Source: a virus. Taken from it: a stretch of 22,250 nucleotides of DNA. This document shows positions 1 to 7,203 of this stretch, piece by piece. The stretch lies in IMG/VR virus record IMGVR_UViG_3300021960_000577, positions 1 through 22,250 of that record. The stretch is one strand, 5' to 3'. A program made the translations under genes and the position numbers. The first letter of the stretch is position 1. Each line of letters starts with the position of its first letter. Below the pieces are notes generated by a model. That model saw only the letters and a program-made list of their open reading frames with translations. It did no database searches and was not told the origin of the DNA.

Positions 1-7
1 CTTTCTT

Positions 8-325
8 ATGTACCAGAAAGTCGAAGGAATCGCAAATTTGGACCTTGACGCTATAGCAGGAGCAATGCAAAAGACATCATCAGATGTAATCAGAATTGAA
101 GAGCACGCTAATGCTATAAAGATAGAATTAAAGAAAGATATGACAGACCTACGCAATAGTCAATGGTCTTTAGAATCTAAAGTAGATACTAAGTTACAAT
201 CAGTAGATACTAAACTTACTAACTACGACACAAAGTTAGATAGGTTTGAGATAAAGGTAGAAAAAACTAAAGAGGATATAAACAAACGGATACAAGAATC
301 ATTAGATAATCCACTAGCAAACTAA
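8..325 (+). CDS. Coiled-coil protein at window edge, possibly 5'-partial
   Basis: Product of 105 residues, highly charged, with no membrane segment. Residues about 57-85 form a strict heptad pattern (VDTKLQS, VDTKLTN, YDTKLDR, FEIKVEK) that predicts a parallel coiled coil. I do not recognise a family. Its place just upstream of small membrane proteins and the tail tubular genes suggests a minor virion or assembly protein, which is inference. The start is uncertain: the frame is open to the window edge and there is no Shine-Dalgarno in the seven bases before the ATG, so the gene may begin outside the window. It ends at TAA 323-325, ten bases before the AT-hook microprotein, whose ribosome binding site (AAGGAG) follows the stop directly. 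Confidence 0.7.
   Translation: MYQKVEGIANLDLDAIAGAMQKTSSDVIRIEEHANAIKIELKKDMTDLRNSQWSLESKVDTKLQSVDTKLTNYDTKLDRFEIKVEKTKEDINKRIQESLDNPLAN
182..244 (+). repeat. 21-bp tandem repeat encoding coiled-coil heptads
   Basis: Three consecutive 21-bp units (182-202, 203-223, 224-244). The first two share GTAGATACTAA and then diverge; the third is degenerate. Each encodes one heptad with DTKL. The in-frame 21-bp period suggests the coiled coil grew by unit duplication. Confidence 0.6.
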
Positions 326-334
326 GGAGATAAT

Positions 335-403
335 ATGCCATACGGAAAAGGAACTTACGGTAAGAAAAGAGGGCGTCCACCAATGAAGAAAAAGAAAAAA
401 TAA
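335..403 (+). CDS. 22-residue AT-hook-like basic microprotein
   Basis: A 22-codon ORF, too short for most gene callers. It has an excellent ribosome binding site (AAGGAG, 8 nt before the ATG), and its TAA overlaps the next ATG (TAATG), so it sits in the translated chain. The product is almost entirely Gly, Lys, Arg, Tyr and Pro. It contains KKRGRPP followed by MKKKKK, which matches the AT-hook core (R-G-R-P flanked by basic residues) that binds the minor groove of AT-rich DNA. From memory, short Lys/Gly-rich ORFs of this style occur in other marine phages. DNA binding or condensation in the particle is inference from the motif. The ribosome binding site and coupling make real translation likely. 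Confidence 0.6.
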   Translation: MPYGKGTYGKKRGRPPMKKKKK

Positions 404-609
404 TGGACGAATTAAATCGTATGCAATTACAACTAGACAGACATCAATCACAAATAGGTAAGCTGTTTAGTAAAATTGACGATACTAATAAATGTATTAT
501 TAAGATAAACACTTCTTTAATGCAGATTAAATGGGGCGTCTACGGAGCACTGCTTTATTATTTTATTACAGAAGTAGGTGTTGTAGACGCTGTGAGGTTA
601 GCAATATGA
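403..609 (+). CDS. Small coiled-coil plus C-terminal membrane helix protein
   Basis: Product of 68 residues. Residues 1-42 are charged and helical (coiled-coil-like), and residues about 43-61 form a hydrophobic segment (KWGVYGALLYYFITEVG). The shape, soluble amphipathic helix then one C-terminal transmembrane helix, resembles XhlA/haemolysin-type lysis accessory proteins, but there is no clear family motif. The start overlaps the microprotein stop by one base and the stop overlaps the next ATG (ATGA), so the three genes are probably co-translated. A lysis or membrane-anchoring role together with the next gene is inference. Confidence 0.65.
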   Translation: MDELNRMQLQLDRHQSQIGKLFSKIDDTNKCIIKINTSLMQIKWGVYGALLYYFITEVGVVDAVRLAI

Positions 610-1043
610 TAGCGTTATTAACAAATGTAGCACCAATAGCTTTAGGTTTTGTAGCTAAGTTGTTTGCACTTAAGAGTCAAGCAGCATCAGAAAACCAAAA
701 ACTAATGATACAGAACTTGCAAGCACGCAATGATTCTATAAACCAAGCTAGAGATAGGGCAGACAAAGAGAGTCCAATGGCTGCACTTAACAGACGAGTT
801 ATTATATTTGTCATACTAGCACTAATTATATTTACTCAGGTAGCACCTGTATTCTTTAATGTGCCAACAGTAATACCTAATACTATAGAAGGATTTAGTT
901 TCTTTGGTATACAGTTTACACCAGATGTAGTAGAGTACATACAAATACAAGCAGGCTCAGTTTTAAAAATGGATGAAATCTTTGGATGGGCAACAATGAT
1001 TATTGAGTTTTACTTTGGAGCTCAACTAGCAAAAGGAAAATAG
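606..1043 (+). CDS. Three-helix membrane protein, candidate holin
   Basis: I place the start at the ATG at 606, which overlaps the previous stop (ATGA), rather than at an upstream in-frame codon near 531 that would run through the previous gene. The product has 145 residues. Hydrophobic stretches lie at about 1-22, 64-84 (RRVIIFVILALIIFTQVAPV) and the C-terminus (about 125-140, FGWATMIIEFYFGAQ), with a polar helix between the first two. This layout and the ending ...FYFGxxxxK resemble three-TM phage or gene-transfer-agent holins (GTA_holin_3TM type). If so, it would make the inner-membrane lesion that releases progeny. No experimental anchor; the class call is moderate. The next gene starts immediately after the TAG. 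Confidence 0.55.
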   Translation: MIALLTNVAPIALGFVAKLFALKSQAASENQKLMIQNLQARNDSINQARDRADKESPMAALNRRVIIFVILALIIFTQVAPVFFNVPTVIPNTIEGFSFFGIQFTPDVVEYIQIQAGSVLKMDEIFGWATMIIEFYFGAQLAKGK

Positions 1044-1712
1044 ATGACTTATAGAGAATTAATAAATCAAGTATTAATAAGGCTAAGAGAAGAAACTATA
1101 TCTTCTAATTGGTCTGGAAATATAAATGATAGTAGCACAGTTTCTGATTATCAAAAAGTAATTGGTTCTTTAGTTAATGATACTAAAAGAACTGCTGAGA
1201 CTTATCACGATTGGTTAGTTCTTAGAGAAACTGTTAACGTATCTACAGTAGCAGCTACAAAGAATTATAATTTATCTTCAGGTCAAGAGTTTAAAGTTTT
1301 AGATGTAACAAATAATTCTACAGGAAATAGTTTGTCACCGGTGACACAACAATATCTAAACAGCATTAAGTATCCGACTGACCCTACAGGAGAACCTAAT
1401 CATTATGGTTTTAACGGAGCAGATTCTTCTAATAATCTTAAAGTAGATTTATCGCCTATACCTACAGAAGCACAAACAATATCTTTTGATATAGTTAAAT
1501 ATCAAGATGATTTAACTTTAGCTGCTACAGTATTAAAAATACCTGCTCAACCTATTGTGTTAGGAGCTTGGGCTAGAGCTATAGCAGAACGAGGAGAAGA
1601 CGGAGGAACACAATCAAGTGCTGCTGCTGCGGAAGCAATGGTTGTTTTAAATCAAGCAGTTATGAGAGATAGTGGTAATTCTAAATATGATACTGATTGG
1701 TATGTTGTGTAA
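1044..1712 (+). CDS. Tail tubular protein A-like (T7 gp11 / adaptor)
   Basis: A 222-residue protein starting MTYRELINQVLIRLREE. This helical opening, the length and the position directly before a gp12-like gene match the T7 gp11/P22 gp4-type head-tail adaptor family. Such proteins form a ring under the portal to which the nozzle attaches. The mid region (VTQQYLNSIKY, YGFNG, LSPIPTEAQTISFDIVKYQ) resembles the beta-rich insertion of gp11, which typically ends with helices before the C-terminus. Residues about 97-101 (SLSPVTQ) are encoded by one copy of the repeated 14-bp palindrome, placed in what looks like a loop. The ATG abuts the previous TAG, and the stop overlaps the next ATG (TAATG). Confidence 0.8.
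   Translation: MTYRELINQVLIRLREETISSNWSGNINDSSTVSDYQKVIGSLVNDTKRTAETYHDWLVLRETVNVSTVAATKNYNLSSGQEFKVLDVTNNSTGNSLSPVTQQYLNSIKYPTDPTGEPNHYGFNGADSSNNLKVDLSPIPTEAQTISFDIVKYQDDLTLAATVLKIPAQPIVLGAWARAIAERGEDGGTQSSAAAAEAMVVLNQAVMRDSGNSKYDTDWYVV
1333..1346. repeat. Dispersed 14-bp palindrome, copy 1
   Basis: TGTCACCGGTGACA, a perfect inverted repeat, preceded by TT. It lies inside the tail tubular A gene, where it is read as SLSPVT. The exact 14-mer recurs at 12812, 18395 and 20310, with a one-mismatch copy at 21284. Confidence 0.85.
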
Positions 1713-3316
1713 TGGCTAAACAATTAACAGTACAGCCTTTACCTAATTTTGGTGTAAATGGTTTAAATACTCAAAGCAATCCTAATGCTTTAGACCCTTC
1801 TTTTCTTACTAAGGCTGATAACGTAGTATTAAGAGAGTCTGGAAGAATATCTTTTAGAAAAGGTTTAAAACAAAAAGTAGTTCCAAGTGGTGCAGCTATA
1901 AATTCTATAGTAGAACACAATGATTCTGGAACTAATAAAATATTTGCTAGTCACGGTACTTCTATTTACACAGTTGATTTTACCTCGCCTAATGCTGCTT
2001 TTCCTAGTAGCGGTGCTGATGTTAAACATACTGTTGCTAATAGCACAGGAGATTGGCAGTTTATAAATTTTAACAATAGATTACATTGTTTACACGAAGG
2101 AATTGTACCTCAAAGATATAGTGGTGCAGCAGGCGCAGGCTCTAAATGGGCAGCTTTTGATAATGCTACTAGACCTCCTACCGTAAGTTCAGGTGAATTT
2201 AAGCCTAGTTGTGGCACAGGATTTTATGGTCGTATGTGGGTCGGAGGAGTAGAAGAAGAGAAAGATGTTTTGCATTATTCTGCTTTATTAGACTCTGATG
2301 ATTATACGACATCGAGTGGTGGCGGTTCTTTAGATTTAAAAAAAGTATGGGGAAAGGATGATATTGTAGCTATAGCTCCTTTTTATGGTCAGCTTGCAAT
2401 TTTTGGTAAGAACAACATAGCACTATACGAAAGCCCTGATATAATAGGAAGCATTAAATTAAACGAAGTAATTAAAGGTGTTGGTTGTATAGCTAGAGAT
2501 TCAGTACAAGCAGTCGGAGATGATTTATTATTTATGTCTTCAACTGGACTAAGGTCATTAGCTCGTACTTCAGAAAAAGATAAGGTTCCTTTAATGGATT
2601 TAACACAAAACATTAAAGACACACTAATTAGAAACATAGGGCAAAGCTCAGAAATTAAAAGTGTTTATGTAGAAAACGAAGGAATTTATATTGTTTCTTT
2701 TCCTTCTTTAAATATTAATTATGTTTTTGACTTTAAACATTTTACACCTAACAAAGCACCAAGGATTACTACTTGGTCATTTAGTAATGATAGAGAACCA
2801 TATAGTTTAACATACACTGAATTATATGGTTTGTTAGCAGGACAAAAAGATGGAGGCATAGCAGGATATGAAGGATATTTTGATACTGATTTGGCGTGGG
2901 TTAGTTCAGCAGCCAGCTATACTAATGCTGCTATTACTGCTGATGTGTCTTCTATATGGATACCGCTAACAGAAGGAAGTGTTGCTTCTTTGCTTAAAAA
3001 AATGATACTAGTTTTAGAAGGTGGTTCAGGTGCTACACTTGGTTTACAATGGTATAAAGATTTTAGCATTAATCCAACAAACAGCACAACTATAACTCTA
3101 GCTCCTCCAACTACAGGAACTATAGCTTTGTGGGGTGCTTCTACTTCTTTGTATGGTGCTTCTAAATTTACTCCTGTGTATGGATTAACCGAATATAGAA
3201 CTTCATTAACAGGTAGTGCAAAAACACTAAAATTAAATATGAGTATTATAAGTAATGGTTATGATGCTTCAATACAAGATTTATCAATTTTACATTTACA
3301 AGGGAAAATACGATGA
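1712..3316 (+). CDS. Tail tubular protein B-like / tail nozzle (T7 gp12-like)
   Basis: The start is the ATG at 1712 (TAATG overlap with the previous stop), not an upstream in-frame codon at 1697, giving 534 residues. The N-terminus reads QPLPNFGVNGLNTQSNP and then LTKADNVVLRESGRISFRKG. This 'no-frills start, then ADN...G.I..RKG' pattern is typical of phage nozzle/stabilisation proteins (T7 gp12 or P22 gp10 type), which propagate the tail tube from the adaptor and hold packaged DNA. The rest is beta-rich and low in charge, as expected of a propeller-like nozzle. It is shorter than T7 gp12 (about 790 residues). Order after gp11-like and before fibre-type genes supports the call. The stop overlaps the next start (ATGA). 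Confidence 0.75.
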   Translation: MAKQLTVQPLPNFGVNGLNTQSNPNALDPSFLTKADNVVLRESGRISFRKGLKQKVVPSGAAINSIVEHNDSGTNKIFASHGTSIYTVDFTSPNAAFPSSGADVKHTVANSTGDWQFINFNNRLHCLHEGIVPQRYSGAAGAGSKWAAFDNATRPPTVSSGEFKPSCGTGFYGRMWVGGVEEEKDVLHYSALLDSDDYTTSSGGGSLDLKKVWGKDDIVAIAPFYGQLAIFGKNNIALYESPDIIGSIKLNEVIKGVGCIARDSVQAVGDDLLFMSSTGLRSLARTSEKDKVPLMDLTQNIKDTLIRNIGQSSEIKSVYVENEGIYIVSFPSLNINYVFDFKHFTPNKAPRITTWSFSNDREPYSLTYTELYGLLAGQKDGGIAGYEGYFDTDLAWVSSAASYTNAAITADVSSIWIPLTEGSVASLLKKMILVLEGGSGATLGLQWYKDFSINPTNSTTITLAPPTTGTIALWGASTSLYGASKFTPVYGLTEYRTSLTGSAKTLKLNMSIISNGYDASIQDLSILHLQGKIR

Positions 3317-3705
3317 GTGATTATACAATTGCGGTAGATTGGGCAGGTAAAGATGCTTTGTCTGATTCAAACGCAGCAAAAGTAATATCAGGGGCTGACT
3401 TTAATTCTGAATTTGTAGCAGCTAGAACAGCTATTAACTCTAAAGCTGATTTAAATGGAGATTCTGGAGAAGACTTTGCATCTAATAATGCAACAGTAGC
3501 AGGAACTTTGACTGTAACTGGAATACCTACTATACCTACTGCTGCTACTTCAACAAATACAACACAAGCAGCTAGTACAGCAATGGTACAAGCAGCTATT
3601 GATGCAGATGTGACAACACACGCAGCACTAAGAGCAAGTCAAACTGTCTACGGACACGCTAAGATTTATACATCTGGTGGAGATTTATACATAGTAACTA
3701 CATAA
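3313..3705 (+). CDS. Small tail-associated protein, fibre-connector-like
   Basis: A 130-residue protein. It opens MSDYTIAVDWAGKDAL, followed by GADFNSEFVAARTAINSKADL, then a Thr/Ala-rich region with TVAGTLTVTGIPTIPTAA and a short C-terminal beta segment. 'Gx(D/E)FxxEFxxxxTAINSKADLNG' followed by 'TVTG' repeats is the style of N-terminal parts of phage tail fibres and head decoration proteins in marine phages. Those usually trimerise, with the first part anchoring to the tail. I cannot name a family. The start overlaps the nozzle gene stop by four bases (ATGA). The following gene begins one base after the TAA without its own Shine-Dalgarno, so the two are probably translated together and may form one adhesion device. 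Confidence 0.65.
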   Translation: MSDYTIAVDWAGKDALSDSNAAKVISGADFNSEFVAARTAINSKADLNGDSGEDFASNNATVAGTLTVTGIPTIPTAATSTNTTQAASTAMVQAAIDADVTTHAALRASQTVYGHAKIYTSGGDLYIVTT

Positions 3706-3706
3706 T

Positions 3707-4366
3707 ATGAGCGATATATACTTTAATGGTACTGTGTTAGCCTCTGATGGGAAGGTTAAGTTTAATGGTACTGATATGTCAAATGTGTATTTTAATGGCA
3801 CAAAGATTTGGACATACTACTCAGAAACCGCACAAGCCTTTACAAGTTCCAGCACTTATACTTTAGATGTTGCTGAAACTTCTGTCCAGTACAAACTTTC
3901 TGGTGGAGGAGGCGGAGGTGGTGGTGCGGAAGGTTTTACAGGAGCAACTGCTGGTAGTTCGGGTGGTGATACTATCCTTAAAGTTTTAGATTCAAGTGGC
4001 AATGTAAGGCAAACAATAGCAACTGCTTCTGGCGGTGCTTATGGTCCTTATGGCGGTGGTGATAGAACTCGTAGTGGTGCTAATGATTTTTCAATACCGA
4101 GTGGTTGGGCAAATCCTCCGTGGTCTAGTACAGTTTCAGATGGTGGAACAGGCGCAGCAGGTGCAGGACCAGATAATCGTGCAGGAACAGGCGGAGCAGC
4201 AGGTAGCACAGCTACAGGAACATACACAATCAATGCCGATGGTAACGACCATTCATTACAAATCACTATTGGTGGTGGTGGTGGAAATGGTGGTGCTGGA
4301 GAAGCAGGTCAAAACGCAACATCAGGAAGTAGTGGTGGTGCTTGGTTGTTGTACATAATTAGTTAA
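3707..4366 (+). CDS. Glycine-rich tail tip / receptor-binding protein candidate
   Basis: A 219-residue protein. Residues about 1-36 carry three FNGT repeats (IYFNGTVL, VKFNGTDM, VYFNGTKIW). The centre and C-terminal half are strongly Gly-rich (runs of six to eight Gly, GGAGEAGQ, GGAAGSTATG) and interleaved with short beta segments. Gly-rich proteins of this kind resemble the polyglycine-II sandwich adhesins found at phage fibre tips (T-even gp38 class), which contact the receptor. That role is inference. The gene follows the fibre-connector gene by one base and is followed by a good ribosome binding site for the next gene. Two overlapping ORFs in other frames here are composition shadows. Confidence 0.6.
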   Translation: MSDIYFNGTVLASDGKVKFNGTDMSNVYFNGTKIWTYYSETAQAFTSSSTYTLDVAETSVQYKLSGGGGGGGGAEGFTGATAGSSGGDTILKVLDSSGNVRQTIATASGGAYGPYGGGDRTRSGANDFSIPSGWANPPWSSTVSDGGTGAAGAGPDNRAGTGGAAGSTATGTYTINADGNDHSLQITIGGGGGNGGAGEAGQNATSGSSGGAWLLYIIS

Positions 4367-4379
4367 TTAGGAGATAGAA

Positions 4380-5240
4380 ATGGCATTATTTGCAGGACAA
4401 AATGCAGGCAATAGACAAAACGATATGGCTCGTAGGTACGCTTCCACAAGAACAGGAACAGGACCAAACGATTATGGTTACACGAGTAGAGTAGGAAACT
4501 ACATACAACAGCCAAAAAAGAAATCAACATTTGGTTTTCCTTTAGGTGGATTATTAGGTGGTATGGGTAATTCTGCTAGATACGCAGAAGATGATTACAA
4601 CAGACAAGTAGCTATGAACGATTTAGCATATGAAAGGTCATTACCTTGGGATATTAGTGGTCCTTTAGGCTCTGTTACTTATGATAGAGAAAACAAAACT
4701 ATTACTCAAGAAATGTCTGATGATGCTCGTGGAGTTATGGAAAGATTTCTTGGTAGGTCTGAATCTTTTGGAGATGAGATAAGCACTTACGACCCTATGG
4801 AAATGCAAAAGAATCTCTTTAATCAACAGAGAGGTTTATTTACAGAGGGAGATAATTTAGCGGAGTTAAGAGCTAAAGAACAAGCAATTGCTAGAGGAAC
4901 AGATGATAGCACTGTTAATTATTGGGACGAAAGAGCTAGATTAGATAACATTAGTAGAAGAGATTTAGGTTTACAGAATGACACATTTATGCAGAGCCAA
5001 GCTCTTTTAGATTCACAGATAGCTAGGGAACAAGGATATGCACAAGCAGGATTTAACCTTGCAGGTCAAGCTAATCCTTATTTCTCACCATCAATACAAA
5101 CAGGACAAGGCTCACACACAGCTAAGAATATGGCAGGTATGAGTGCTTCTTCTATGAACTGGGCTGATGCGTTATCAGCTAAATCTGCAGGAAGGTCCAG
5201 TATGTTAGGACAATTTGCATCATCACTATTTAGTGTATAA
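4380..5240 (+). CDS. Putative internal virion protein (gp14-like position)
   Basis: A 286-residue protein preceded by AGGAGATAGAA then ATG. The N-terminal 60 residues are polar, with a Gly/Leu hydrophobic patch at about 50-62 (FGFPLGGLLGGMG). The middle is helical and charged (LFNQQRGLFTEGDNL, ELRAKEQAIARG, DERARLDNISRRDLGLQ). The C-terminus is Ala/Ser-rich, small-residue helix (NLAGQAN..., ADALSAKSAGRSS). This composition fits phage internal core or ejection proteins, and the position after the tail proteins and before two very large proteins matches T7 gp14 in a 14-15-16 set. I have no conserved motif to prove it. The role, ejection into the host envelope at infection, is inferred from synteny. 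Confidence 0.5.
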   Translation: MALFAGQNAGNRQNDMARRYASTRTGTGPNDYGYTSRVGNYIQQPKKKSTFGFPLGGLLGGMGNSARYAEDDYNRQVAMNDLAYERSLPWDISGPLGSVTYDRENKTITQEMSDDARGVMERFLGRSESFGDEISTYDPMEMQKNLFNQQRGLFTEGDNLAELRAKEQAIARGTDDSTVNYWDERARLDNISRRDLGLQNDTFMQSQALLDSQIAREQGYAQAGFNLAGQANPYFSPSIQTGQGSHTAKNMAGMSASSMNWADALSAKSAGRSSMLGQFASSLFSV

Positions 5241-5251
5241 GAGAGGATAAT

Positions 5252-7192
5252 ATGGCAGAAGGAATGTTTCAAGGTATGAGTGGATTTGATGTCGCTTCTA
5301 ATGAAAACGCGGGGATAAGAGATAGAGCTCTTCAGATGGCACAGCTAGGGAGAGGTCGTGTAGCAGTGTATGCTGCAGGTCTAGAAGGCGGTATGATGGC
5401 TCAAGGACTAGCTCGTATGGCGGGAATGAAAACTCCTGAAGAAGAAAAGTCTGAGGCTGTAAATACTATTATGTCTCAAAATGCAAACAGAGACCCTAAT
5501 AGTCCTACAGATTTACTGCACATATCTAGACAGTTTGTAGCTGCAGGTCTTCCTAATTATGCCCAACAGTTTAGAGATAAAGCTAGAGAAGTTGAAGTTA
5601 AAAATACTACAATGGGGCAAACAGATAGAGAACTAGACCAGAGAGATACTAGACAGGCTTTTGATGAGAAAAAATTAACTGCCGATACATCTTATAGAAC
5701 AAGTTCTTTAGAACTACAAGACAAAGACTTAACTTTTAGAACAGAAAAAGAAGAAACGAGAATAAACGAGTTAGCTAAACAGCTTGAACTTAATGCGGAA
5801 GAATTAAAAAGAAAATTAGCTTTAGGTGAGTTCCAAGAAATTGTAGGAAAAGATGGAAACACAGCCCTATATCAAATAACTTCTGATAACGCTGGTAATG
5901 TTTCTATTAAACCAGTAACTATAGATGTTGTACAGGCTACTAGTGGTGGAGGTGCAACTTCTTCTAGTACAACTAACCCTAGTACATCAAGCAGTAATGT
6001 AGGATACCAATCTGATGGAGCTCTTATAACTAAGTATGCTGCTACAGACCCCGCAGAAGAAATAGATGCTGACGCTGACAAAATATACAAAAACTTACAG
6101 ACTCAATATGAGGCTACATTTAAAGACGAACAGTTTATTGGTGAAGGTACTCAATTAGCAGTTCCTCAAACTGGAGAATTTTCTAATCTTGATGCTGTTC
6201 CTAGTGAACTAGACTATATGGTATATGAGGTAATGAAAAGAGCAGAGAGTTACGGCGGTGAAATAGACAGTATGTACGACTTATATATGGGTGCGGGCTC
6301 TGAAGCAATGGAAGCTGTTATGAAAGGCAACGGTTTAGGAAAACTCTGGGAACAGAACAAAACTGAATTTGAAAAATCAGGGGACACTACTCTTTATAGT
6401 ATGGAAGGCAGAGATGGTTTAATCAATGGCGTTCTTAATGGTATTGTTGGTTCACCTATTATGTTTGATGTTAAGTTAACAGAAAATTTAACTGATGAAA
6501 ATAATAATATCATTGCAAAAGCAGGAGAAACTTTTGATTCTGCAATGGCTAGAGTTATGGGTCAAGATATAAGTAGTGCTACTACAAACGCAGAAGGTAA
6601 CATAACTAAATTAGGTGCTCCTGAAAGCACATTTAATTTGTCTGTGGATGCAGTTAGAGGTATCGCTTCAAAACTAATGGAAGACAAAGCATTTGATTTT
6701 CTTCCTGAACTTACAGGAACAGCTCCTAAAGTAGAGCCAAATTATGGCAATCAAAACATAGCAAACCAAACAGTAACTGCTCAAACTATGAATGCTATTG
6801 ATAATAGTGATGTAGTTATGGGAGACACTACAGCATTTGATGAGGTAGTTAAAGAGAATGGGAATATTATAGCAGACACAGTAAAAGACATTAAAAAGTT
6901 TGTCATTAACATTTTAAAACCTAAAGAACACAAAGACTCTGCTCCAGAAAATCCAATTAAATCTGGGTTTGGTTCGGATGCTTGGTCTTTAGGTCTTCTT
7001 AAAACTAAAGTTACTCAGTTTGACACAGCAGAAAAAAATGAGGACGGTAGATATACTTTAAAAATGCCACAATTTATTGAGGTTAAAAACGAAAAGACTA
7101 GAAAGGCTTTTCAAGATTGGAAGTTTAGAAATTTTAATTACTTTCAAAAACAAGGAATCACACTGCCCAACGCAAGAGTAATGCCTAAATAA
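5252..7192 (+). CDS. Putative internal virion / ejection protein (gp15-like position)
   Basis: A 646-residue protein with ribosome binding site AGAGGATAAT before the ATG. Residues 1-60 are Ala/Gly/Met-rich (AAGLEGGMMAQGLARMAGM). Residues about 108-197 are a long charged helix or coiled coil (RDKAREVEVKN ... INELAKQLELNAEELKRKL). Residues about 228-250 are a Gly/Ser/Thr linker. The rest is a mixed globular part ending FQDWKFRNFNYFQKQG. It sits between a small internal protein and a 971-residue protein, as gp15 does in T7-like cores. No enzymatic motif seen. A structural or DNA-ejection role is inferred from position and composition only. Confidence 0.5.
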   Translation: MAEGMFQGMSGFDVASNENAGIRDRALQMAQLGRGRVAVYAAGLEGGMMAQGLARMAGMKTPEEEKSEAVNTIMSQNANRDPNSPTDLLHISRQFVAAGLPNYAQQFRDKAREVEVKNTTMGQTDRELDQRDTRQAFDEKKLTADTSYRTSSLELQDKDLTFRTEKEETRINELAKQLELNAEELKRKLALGEFQEIVGKDGNTALYQITSDNAGNVSIKPVTIDVVQATSGGGATSSSTTNPSTSSSNVGYQSDGALITKYAATDPAEEIDADADKIYKNLQTQYEATFKDEQFIGEGTQLAVPQTGEFSNLDAVPSELDYMVYEVMKRAESYGGEIDSMYDLYMGAGSEAMEAVMKGNGLGKLWEQNKTEFEKSGDTTLYSMEGRDGLINGVLNGIVGSPIMFDVKLTENLTDENNNIIAKAGETFDSAMARVMGQDISSATTNAEGNITKLGAPESTFNLSVDAVRGIASKLMEDKAFDFLPELTGTAPKVEPNYGNQNIANQTVTAQTMNAIDNSDVVMGDTTAFDEVVKENGNIIADTVKDIKKFVINILKPKEHKDSAPENPIKSGFGSDAWSLGLLKTKVTQFDTAEKNEDGRYTLKMPQFIEVKNEKTRKAFQDWKFRNFNYFQKQGITLPNARVMPK

Positions 7193-7203
7193 AAGGAGTC
7201 AAC

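Noticed and set aside
531-605. Upstream extension of the three-helix membrane protein to 531
   Set aside because: The extension overlaps the previous gene and lacks an SD. The ATG at 606 gives a typical ATGA overlap and a natural hydrophobic N-terminus.
4035-4358. A 107-residue + strand ORF and a 72-residue - strand ORF inside the Gly-rich adhesin gene
   Set aside because: GGT/GGA-rich DNA leaves all frames open. Both products have composition-driven residues, no ribosome binding site and no gene-like junctions.
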